22,080 nucleotides of DNA, taken from Candidatus Helarchaeota archaeon. GTDB lineage: Archaea; Asgardarchaeota; Lokiarchaeia; Helarchaeales; HEL-GB-A. This document shows, piece after piece, positions 15,036 to 20,561 of the stretch. The notes below the pieces were generated by a model, which saw nothing but the letters and a program-made list of their open reading frames with translations, had not been told where the DNA came from and ran no database searches. Position numbers and translations under genes: made by a program. Positions within the stretch are counted from its first letter, which is position 1. Every line of letters starts with the position of its first letter. The stretch lies in contig JABXJU010000056.1 in the NCBI GenBank assembly GCA_013375405.1, positions 1 to 22,080 of the forward strand, in the 5' to 3' direction.

Positions 15036-16331
15036 TTATTCTTTTTGTAATTCCTCCTTCCAATGTGGAAACCAAGATAATTTCTTCCCTTTAATAAGAC
15101 GTTTTAACATTCCCCAAATGAACCGTTTTCGAGAATAGAAGGCTTTTCCAAGGGTTGTGTAAACACTCATTTGTTTGGGAGGACATCCCTTTATAAAAAT
15201 ATAATCACCATTTTGAAGTTTCGCCTTATTTTTAGCTTGGCAATTCCCAAATAGAATCAATTGTCCGTTATATTCTTCTGGAATTTCTCTTTGATCAGCG
15301 ATGATGTAAGGCTTTATCTTTATGCCAGATCCTGCATCATTACTTAGTGCCCAAATACTCCCTACGCAGTTCATAAAGCACGTTGAGCACCAATGGTCGG
15401 AAAATGTAAGTTCTATTTGATCCTCCCCAATATTTATTGAAGATTTAAAGAATTTGATTGCCTCTTTTTCTGAAGGGGCAGGTTCAAAGGGGACTCTGCT
15501 GGATTCTATGGTTTCTCCTAAAAGATCTATCGAAGATTGGGTTATCGGTCCATTTCCTAGTTTATTCGCCAATTTTATATGGGGGATTTCCTCTGGATTG
15601 AATCCCATTATGGATGCTGCAACAGCGTCCGTTGCCACAAGGTTATCACCCACAATAATAACTCCTACTTTAATAGGTTTCCCAGTTTGCATTGGTCCAA
15701 GTCCTTCTAATCCAATTAACCCATCTACAATATTAATCGTTGGTTTTATAATTGAAGATAAATGCGCAATAGATTTTTCTAACCCCTTTCTATGAAAAAT
15801 ACGTTTGCTCTGATCTGAGAGAGTTCCTTTTAAATTTTTCATTCCCAAGGAAACGGTGGTTAATCCATGTGTTTTTAGCATGGGCATATTGATAAGGCAT
15901 TCTGCATTAATAATGAACGCTGATATTTCGACTGAAACATTATCATATAGTTCTATTTTTTGAAATGGCCCTTCGGTGAGATCAACCAGATCGATATTCT
16001 TTTCTTTTAATTCCTTTTTCAACCCCATATCTTTGTAAATTTTCTGGATATCAATATCAATAAAGGCACCTTCAGCAACGGTTACTGAAGAAGCGCCTAA
16101 CTCCTTTACAAGAGAAATGGTCGCCATTAGAACGTCTTTACTCGTAACAACCCATTCATTCGTATGTCTAGGTAAAATAGTGCTCCAGGCACCGAGATTT
16201 GGTTTAATAATGATTTTTTTACCTTTTATTTTGCCCTTAAAATTATTAAAATGCTGGAATGCGGCCCTGATCATTTCAGAGGGGCTCTTTCCTTTAACAA
16301 TGGCGACTTTGGCACTAATTTTTTCCAACAC
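15036..16331 (-). CDS. DUF362 protein with a cysteine-rich C-terminus, first gene of the redox operon
   Basis: 431 residues. DUF362 core: KPNLG (43-47), INMPMLKTHGLTTVSLGMKNLKGTLSD (147-173), NIVDGLIGLEGLGP (200-213) and VGDNLVATDAVAASIMG (227-243). Many DUF362 proteins carry a ferredoxin domain. Here the C-terminal third instead has WCSTCFMNC (C315, C318, C322), FGNC (C364) and KGCPPK (C383), five cysteines able to hold one Fe-S cluster or a zinc, followed by a basic tail. The biochemical role of DUF362 is not established. Its place at the head of the oxidase/CCG/ALDH operon suggests an electron-transfer or cofactor-maturation role for that system. Start GTG 16331, directly followed by TTG; neither has a convincing ribosome-binding site except AGGTG overlapping the start. 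No signal peptide. Confidence 0.88.
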   Translation of the reverse strand: MLEKISAKVAIVKGKSPSEMIRAAFQHFNNFKGKIKGKKIIIKPNLGAWSTILPRHTNEWVVTSKDVLMATISLVKELGASSVTVAEGAFIDIDIQKIYKDMGLKKELKEKNIDLVDLTEGPFQKIELYDNVSVEISAFIINAECLINMPMLKTHGLTTVSLGMKNLKGTLSDQSKRIFHRKGLEKSIAHLSSIIKPTINIVDGLIGLEGLGPMQTGKPIKVGVIIVGDNLVATDAVAASIMGFNPEEIPHIKLANKLGNGPITQSSIDLLGETIESSRVPFEPAPSEKEAIKFFKSSINIGEDQIELTFSDHWCSTCFMNCVGSIWALSNDAGSGIKIKPYIIADQREIPEEYNGQLILFGNCQAKNKAKLQNGDYIFIKGCPPKQMSVYTTLGKAFYSRKRFIWGMLKRLIKGKKLSWFPHWKEELQKE

Positions 16332-16529
16332 CTAAGATTTTGTAAAGTATTTCATAAAAATTAAATAAATGGGAGTTATATTTAGATAAAGTCTCGATAT
16401 GGTTATTTTCATTCTATTAAAAGCTTTGTGGTCTTAAGTTCTAACCTTGCAAAGCTCCTATTAACTCTATTCAACTCACCATTTTCTTATAAATAGGTAT
16501 TTTACAATTTCTATTTATTTTATTAATCG

Positions 16530-16609
16530 ATAGTATTTTATTGTTAAAAAAAATTCAGAGGAGTCATTTAATTGACTCACACAAGCATTTTATGATAATA
16601 AAATACTAT
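16530..16609. repeat. 13-bp perfect (17-bp with G-U) inverted repeat enclosing a second hairpin
   Basis: ATAGTATTTTATT at 16530-16542 is the exact reverse complement of 16597-16609. The stem extends to 16546/16593 with two G-T wobbles. Inside is a perfect 6-bp hairpin GAGTCA (16561-16566) / TGACTC (16573-16578). Confidence 0.7.
16546..16578 (-). terminator. Intrinsic-type terminator after the lipid kinase gene
   Basis: Read on the minus strand, the GAGTCA / TGACTC hairpin with loop ATTAAA is followed after 7 nt by eight U residues (A8 on the plus strand at 16546-16553). It starts 50 nt after the kinase stop codon. Archaeal termination depends on U-tracts, so this is a good candidate. Confidence 0.55.
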
Positions 16610-16627
16610 AAGGTACTTACCTTCAAA

Positions 16628-17560
16628 TCAAAAGGAGTAGCTTAGAAGAAAAAGTACAACTGATAGAAAAACTGCGGTAAATGTTGGGGTAGTAAAATTA
16701 TCATCTAAGGGTAACTTTAAACTTTCAATGAAAGCTCCAAAAAATCCAGCTAAAATTGCTAATATCACATACCATCCGCCTGTAACTAAAGGCGTAGTTA
16801 GTCCGAATAAATTGAATATTGGAGCAGAAAGGAAAATCAAAGCAATTAAAATTCCGATAATAGCCATTGCGAGGCTTCCTTCGACCGATTTCTGTTTATT
16901 CCATGGGATCTTGTGGTTGCCATAGCGAGTGCCGACGTAATACGCTAGCGAATCGCCAATACCCCAAACGATTGTAGAGATAATGAAGATAATCACGACA
17001 GGAGCCCAAAACTGAGGAGTGCCTAAAAATTGGAAAAGCAGAGAAGGAATAAAAATGATAATTACAAAAGATACCAACGCTGAGATAGGTTGCCAAAATA
17101 CCTCTTTCTCCTTCGCTTGGCGGCCAAGGGCTGCTAAAGCATCAGAAAACCAGATAGGAGTATCTAGCTTACAAAGAACTATTTCATGAAGACCATAGGC
17201 ATATAGAAGACCTATCATTACGAAAAAAACAATCCAGGGTCCAAATATCCAACAAATAATAGCCATCACGACGCCTCCTGCAACGTTGAAAAGTTTCCGA
17301 TAGAGAGTTGATGCTTCTTCCTCTGCTACTTTTTTCTTTCGCTGCATTTTTGTACCAACTATTGTAAGAATAATAGCAGGAATTGTTAATCCTAACGCAA
17401 CTGCTAGAGCATACCAAAAATCATACAGAGGGGGGTTTAGAAAGTAGCCAATAAAAACAATAACATTATATCCGACAATGATTAGAGATGTCCAAAGTAA
17501 ATTTATAATAAATTTTGTCTCGCGACTTGTTCGCGGGGGGAAGGGCTCGGTTGAAGTCAT
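16628..17560 (-). CDS. SEC59/DGK1-type CTP-dependent lipid kinase (dolichol/polyprenol kinase-like) membrane protein
   Basis: 310 residues with about eight TM segments. The cytidylyltransferase/dolichol-kinase family signature is present in order: LYRKLFNVAGG (87-96), GIGDSLAYYVGTRYG (200-214), KIPWNKQKSVEGSLA (217-231), and a C-terminal GAFIESLKLPLDDNFTTP (275-292). These form the CTP-binding site facing the cytoplasm; the product would be a phosphorylated polyprenol or related lipid used in glycan or membrane synthesis. One difference: the early RKxxH motif of the family reads RKLFN, with Asn92 where His is usual. Start ATG 17560 is chosen because GGTGAT (17565-17570) lies 4 nt upstream; TTG 17587 and ATG 17566 give longer frames, but the ribosome-binding site would then be inside the gene. 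It is a single gene with a terminator behind it. Confidence 0.76.
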   Translation of the reverse strand: MTSTEPFPPRTSRETKFIINLLWTSLIIVGYNVIVFIGYFLNPPLYDFWYALAVALGLTIPAIILTIVGTKMQRKKKVAEEEASTLYRKLFNVAGGVVMAIICWIFGPWIVFFVMIGLLYAYGLHEIVLCKLDTPIWFSDALAALGRQAKEKEVFWQPISALVSFVIIIFIPSLLFQFLGTPQFWAPVVIIFIISTIVWGIGDSLAYYVGTRYGNHKIPWNKQKSVEGSLAMAIIGILIALIFLSAPIFNLFGLTTPLVTGGWYVILAILAGFFGAFIESLKLPLDDNFTTPTFTAVFLSVVLFLLSYSF

Positions 17561-17718
17561 ATTCATCACCTTTTGGAGAGATAACAAATTAAATGCTTTT
17601 TGGGGCTCTCTTCCTTTTGTTTATCTTCATTCGATTTTTTAATTTTTCTATTGTATTATTTCTTAATGATACCCAAATCTCTGGAAATAATGAGGGAAAA
17701 ATAAATTTTAAGAAAGCT

Positions 17719-17768
17719 TTGTTATAATTAGAACTAGAGGATGTATAAATAAATTAAGGATAATAAAA
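17719..17768 (+). promoter_or_regulatory. Possible promoter and leader of the TPR gene
   Basis: GTTATAATTAG (17721-17731) is a TATA-like box that would start transcription near 17750, giving a leader of about 20 nt that contains AAGGA (17756-17760), 8 nt before ATG 17769. A second box, TATAAATA (17745-17752), is too close to the ATG unless the mRNA is leaderless. Confidence 0.3.
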
Positions 17769-18527
17769 ATGAATGACAATTTTTTAGAGCATTGGAATCA
17801 AGCGAAACGACATGAGGAGGATGGGCATAAATTCTTTCAAGAAGCAAAATTTCATGAAGCTGCTGAGAGTCATAAGAAGGCGGCCTCATTATTTAGGAAA
17901 GCAATTGAATTTTTGGATGAAAATGATGAAAAGGAAAGGGAAATCCGAAATAAGACATTGGGAAACCACTACATTGAACTCGCAAATTATTACCATAGTC
18001 TAGCTACTGATTATTTTTATAACGGGGATAAACAACGGGCATTAGAGAAATTTCGGCAAGCTATCCAAGAACAAAAGAGTGCAATTGAAGAATATGAAAA
18101 ATTGAAAAAGGTAAAACAGTTCAAACAAGAATTAACCTCTTTAAAGATCGCCCTTCACTTCCTTTTGGCACATGAAAATATTTGTCTCGCTCAAATCGCC
18201 TTTCTGAATGAAAAATATCGTGAGGCATCGGAGTATTTTAAAACTGCTGAAATTCATAGCAACTTGGAGTATGAATTTACTTCGGAACTCGGCGATCTGG
18301 GACGTTTGAAACGAGCTAAGGGGCGATCTTATTATAGTAAAGGGCAGATTCTTAGAAGTAAAGCATTAGAGGCAATGCAAGAAGGAAATATTAAAAATGC
18401 AAAAGAGAATTATTTAAAAGCGTCCCAAATTTTTGAAGCAGCAGTAAAATTAAACCCAAAATGGAAAGAATATAGCGATTTAGCTAAAAAATCCAAAAAA
18501 ATGGGATTAGCTCTCAAAACTAGATAA
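17769..18527 (+). CDS. TPR-like helical repeat protein
   Basis: 252 residues, all helical, with repeating tetratricopeptide-like units: A..HEEDGHKFFQEAKFHEAAESHKKAA (12-39), YHSLATDYFYNGDKQRALEKFRQAI (75-99), NICLAQIAFLNEKYREASEYFKTAE (136-160) and a final SKALEAMQEGNIKNAKENYLKASQIFEAAVKLNPKW near 201-236. The last unit ends in the classic LNP. Strongly charged, soluble, no signal peptide. TPR arrays bind partner proteins; no enzyme domain is present, so it should be an adaptor. Start ATG 17769 with AAGGA 8 nt upstream. It is a single gene, divergent from the lipid kinase gene. What it binds cannot be told from the sequence. Confidence 0.75.
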   Translation: MNDNFLEHWNQAKRHEEDGHKFFQEAKFHEAAESHKKAASLFRKAIEFLDENDEKEREIRNKTLGNHYIELANYYHSLATDYFYNGDKQRALEKFRQAIQEQKSAIEEYEKLKKVKQFKQELTSLKIALHFLLAHENICLAQIAFLNEKYREASEYFKTAEIHSNLEYEFTSELGDLGRLKRAKGRSYYSKGQILRSKALEAMQEGNIKNAKENYLKASQIFEAAVKLNPKWKEYSDLAKKSKKMGLALKTR

Positions 18528-18608
18528 TTTAACACTACGATTGGGACGAAAGAAAACCCCATATTTTCCACGAGGAACGTCCTCAAGCTCTCCTCAAAAT
18601 TTAATTAA

Positions 18609-18692
18609 CAGATCGTATAAACTTGGACAAAGTTGGACCTTAGTCCGCTTTGTCCCGGACTCCCCGGAGGGAGGTGGCGACCGTCCGATCTG
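18609..18692. ncRNA. Candidate structured RNA: closed multi-helix, GC-rich element
   Basis: An 84-nt segment closes on itself. P1: CAGATC (18609-18614) pairs with GATCTG (18687-18692). P2: GGACAAAG (18625-18632) pairs with CTTTGTCC (18648-18655), and inside it TGGAC (18634-18638) pairs with GTCCG (18643-18647) around loop CTTA, about 13 bp with a single bulged T. P3: CGGAC (18656-18660) pairs with GTCCG (18683-18687; G18687 is shared with P1) and encloses TCCC-CGGA-GGGA (18661-18672) and GGT-GGCG-ACC (18673-18682). GC content is far above the surrounding intergenic DNA. It does not match tRNA, 5S, SRP, RNase P or a riboswitch I know. The strand is not determined, since stems read on both. The leader position 5' of the gene at 18978 and the 3' position after the TPR gene both favour plus. 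Confidence 0.45.
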
Positions 18693-18725
18693 AAGACCCT
18701 CGCCTACTTCTGCATGGTTATTAGG

Positions 18726-18775
18726 AATTTAAGGAGGTGTCATGTCAAGGCGCTTGGCTTGCTGCCTCCTGAATT
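18726..18775 (+). promoter_or_regulatory. Hairpin sequestering a perfect Shine-Dalgarno sequence before a 19-codon frame
   Basis: AAGGAGGTG (18731-18739) is a full match to an archaeal anti-SD and stands before ATG 18742, which opens a 19-codon Cys-rich frame ending at 18801. AGGAGG (18732-18737) pairs with CCTCCT (18765-18770), extended outside by AATT/AATT and inside by GTCAAG-GCG-CTTGGC. A leader-peptide switch is possible, but chance is not excluded. Confidence 0.25.
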
Positions 18776-18822
18776 GCTTTTTCCCCTCTTTGTGCGATTA
18801 GCCATGCGCTAATATAATTCAT
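18745..18822 (-). CDS. Possible 25-codon small ORF or gene fragment
   Basis: ATG (18822-18820) to TGA (18747-18745) on the minus strand encodes a peptide beginning MNYISAWLIAQRGEK and ending EAASQAP. It is amphipathic and protein-like, unlike the Cys-rich plus-strand frame over the same bases. A stop two codons before the ATG bounds it; GTGAT lies 5 nt upstream and could act as a ribosome-binding site. It could be a microprotein or the tail of a lost gene. No family recognised. Confidence 0.25.
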   Translation of the reverse strand: MNYISAWLIAQRGEKAIQEAASQAP

Positions 18823-18827
18823 CGCAG

Positions 18828-19767
18828 ATCACAGATTCATTTATTTATTATCCCCTTTTTTTCCGTCGGTGATAATAAATCAGGATGGGTTCCATATTCT
18901 TTTATTTCAAAAACCTCAAAACCTTTAAATGATTTAAAATAAGTGAAATTACTAAAGTTCAGAGTTAGGGGACAACTATGACTAAGGGGCAAACCATTTC
19001 AATGTATTTTCGATATTTAGTAGGAGTCTCCGTACTCGTGTTTTTTATAGGGCAGCCTGCAATAGGACTTTACAGTAGTTGGCCTGGTAGAAACTATTGG
19101 CTAAGCACCATGGCAATCGTTCAAGGTATCCTCTTTGTTATTACCTTAATTGTTACTTTTTTTGCGTATAGCAAAGTTTTTAAAATAAAACGCTACCAAT
19201 GGCTGTACTTAACCTTGGGTATTCTTCTCATTTCGACCCTTTTCTTATTCGTGGTGTGTTTTCATTTAGTTGAGGTCTTTCAAATTCCCCTTAATTTTTT
19301 TGTTTCTTATTTTTGGCTTTTTGTGTTGATTCTTGAGGGTTTTTTGAGCACTTTTTTATTATATCACACTTATCTAAAGGTCAAGTCAGATGAACTGGAA
19401 GACCTCCACCCTACCCACCGCACCTTGAAATTCACTGGAGTTTCGATCCTTATCGCTGGATTTTTTCTTTTTACGATCTTGGTTTGGGCTTTTGTTATCA
19501 ACTATACTGAATATTCCTACATGCCAATTCTCGTAATTTTGTTCTGTACTTCGCTCCCCGGGTCGTTTATGACTATTGAGCGAGGTTTTGGAGTTTTTGG
19601 GTCTTTCAAAAAATACAAAGACGAGACTGACTTGAGTTTAAAAGTTGAGATCCTTGTTTTTCTCCTGAGTTGCTTCACCGCCAGTGGTATTTCGCTGGGT
19701 TTCATTGGAATAAGTCTTTTGGGATAGGAATTAGGTATTGACGATTCATTCATCACAGATTCATTTA
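18828..19767. repeat. 16-bp perfect direct repeat flanking the membrane protein gene
   Basis: ATCACAGATTCATTTA occurs at 18828-18843 and 19752-19767. The right copy covers the stop codon (19761-19763) of the minus-strand methyltransferase gene; the left copy lies before the 249-residue membrane protein gene. Confidence 0.6.
18978..19727 (+). CDS. Unrecognised membrane protein with about seven TM segments
   Basis: 249 residues with hydrophobic segments at about 10-30, 42-63, 75-95, 106-128, 149-173, 179-195 and 223-248, and one charged loop (132-147, DELEDLHPTHR). No known motif is visible, and I cannot assign a family. Aromatic residues are abundant (FYW), as in several small archaeal 7-TM families. 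It may be distantly related in type, though not visibly in sequence, to the 7-TM protein at 6267-6890. Start ATG 18978 has AGGGGA (18967-18972) 5 nt upstream. It stands alone, between the hairpin-rich region and a convergent methyltransferase gene, and is flanked by 16-bp direct repeats. Confidence 0.62.
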   Translation: MTKGQTISMYFRYLVGVSVLVFFIGQPAIGLYSSWPGRNYWLSTMAIVQGILFVITLIVTFFAYSKVFKIKRYQWLYLTLGILLISTLFLFVVCFHLVEVFQIPLNFFVSYFWLFVLILEGFLSTFLLYHTYLKVKSDELEDLHPTHRTLKFTGVSILIAGFFLFTILVWAFVINYTEYSYMPILVILFCTSLPGSFMTIERGFGVFGSFKKYKDETDLSLKVEILVFLLSCFTASGISLGFIGISLLG

Positions 19768-20387
19768 CGTGCTAAGACAAAAAGATGGCTTGATCCAGGA
19801 CAGGTGGAGTCGTCTACAATTTTTGACCAAAGAACATGAAATCCACACCTTGTAATTATTTTGATATTGGTTTCAGCATCAAAATGGCTCCAGTACATCG
19901 TGGTTCCCAAATAGTCCGCTGCTTTGTCAATCTTTATATCCATGGCACCCATGCAAGCAAGCAGCAATCCCTTGGGTTCTAACATCCTGTAAAAATTAGA
20001 CAAGAGTTGCTCGTGCTCCTCACGTGGGACATGAATGATGGCATAGTAGGAACAAATAGCCTCGAACGAATGAGGCGGAAAGGACAATCTGGTCATGTCC
20101 TGACATATGAATCGTGCTTTAGGCACCAGTCGCCGCGCCAGCTCAATTTGCGCTTCTGCAAAATCCACTCCAATAACATCAAAGTATTCACTTAATAGCT
20201 TGGTCACTGGCACTCCCGCTCCACAACCCGCATCGAGTACTCTCGCACCCTTGGGTACCCGTTGTATGAGTTCCTGAAGCAACTGCACGTCCTCAGAATT
20301 TTCGGAACGGATCTTCAGATACTCCTTGGCGATGGTATTGTAACCGGTCTTCACAGCATGCTTTATTTTGATGACGGATTCCTCCAA
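19761..20387 (-). CDS. Class I SAM-dependent methyltransferase
   Basis: 208 residues. Motif I VLDAGCGAGVPV (55-66) binds SAM; motif II ends in an acidic VIGVDFAEAQIELARRL (71-88); motif III-like FICQDMTRLSFPPHSFEAICSYYAIIHV follows, with Asp97 for the adenine ring; a post-I strand GLLLACMGA is near 143. The fold is that of the Methyltransf_11/25 group, which methylates small molecules, lipids or quinones; the substrate is unknown. First start available is TTG 20387, as an in-frame stop lies five codons upstream. GGAGGA overlaps this start rather than preceding it, so true initiation may be a little downstream. GC content is visibly higher (about 45-57% in sampled 60-nt stretches) than in neighbouring genes, which may mean recent acquisition. 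Confidence 0.86.
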   Translation of the reverse strand: MEESVIKIKHAVKTGYNTIAKEYLKIRSENSEDVQLLQELIQRVPKGARVLDAGCGAGVPVTKLLSEYFDVIGVDFAEAQIELARRLVPKARFICQDMTRLSFPPHSFEAICSYYAIIHVPREEHEQLLSNFYRMLEPKGLLLACMGAMDIKIDKAADYLGTTMYWSHFDAETNIKIITRCGFHVLWSKIVDDSTCPGSSHLFVLARK

Positions 20388-20507
20388 ATTTTCAAAATTT
20401 CACAACTTAGGAATGATATCAAACCATATCAGCAACGCAGAAGTTCGTAGAAGTTTGGTGAACGCATCCGACAATGTGAAAAGGGGGAGGGAATAATTTA
20501 TTTAAAA

Positions 20508-20544
20508 GTAGCGCCAGACGCGCTTCTCACCCTTCGATCGCTAC
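20508..20544. repeat. Inverted repeats between thiC and the methyltransferase gene
   Basis: AGCGC (20510-20514) pairs with GCGCT (20520-20524) around loop CAGAC. Alternatively GTAGCG (20508-20513) pairs with CGCTAC (20539-20544). The two pairings exclude each other. On the minus strand they follow the thiC stop by about 18 nt, so they may form its 3' end; no U-tract is seen directly after. Confidence 0.35.
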
Positions 20545-20561
20545 GGAATTTCCAAATTTAA

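Larger units (their letters stand above)
16332..16627. other. 296-nt gap: leader of the redox operon and 3' flank of the lipid kinase gene
   Basis: No coding frame is supported. Nearest the operon, the minus strand has CTAAATATAAC (16375-16385), a possible TATA box giving a leader of about 20 nt. An inverted repeat AGCTTTG (16422-16428) / CAAAGCT (16450-16456) could be an operator or hairpin. A second TATA-like stretch, CCTATTTATAAG on the minus strand, lies near 16486-16497. Further out is the nested inverted repeat and terminator at 16530-16609. Confidence 0.4.
18528..18977. other. 450-nt region without a conventional gene, dense in predicted hairpins
   Basis: From left to right: GAGGA-acg-TCCTC hairpin (18572-18584); a GC-rich multi-stem element (18609-18692, listed separately); an AAGGAGGTG-containing hairpin (18726-18775) with very short frames on both strands; TGCGAT / ATCGCA (18793-18798 / 18821-18826) enclosing ATTAGC / GCTAAT (18797-18802 / 18808-18813); one copy of a 16-nt direct repeat (18828-18843); a 10-bp inverted repeat ATTTATTATC / GATAATAAAT (18843-18852 / 18871-18880). 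An AT-rich stretch with TTTAAAT and TTTAAAATA (18924-18940) then probably holds the TATA box of the membrane protein gene at 18978. Confidence 0.6.

Noticed and set aside
18609..18692. Assignment of the structured element to tRNA, 5S, SRP RNA, RNase P RNA or a known riboswitch
   Set aside because: There is no T-loop sequence, no SRP helix 8 core, no GAGGAAAGTCC/ACAGAA blocks of RNase P, and no TPP, cobalamin or fluoride core. Helix order does not fit a cloverleaf.
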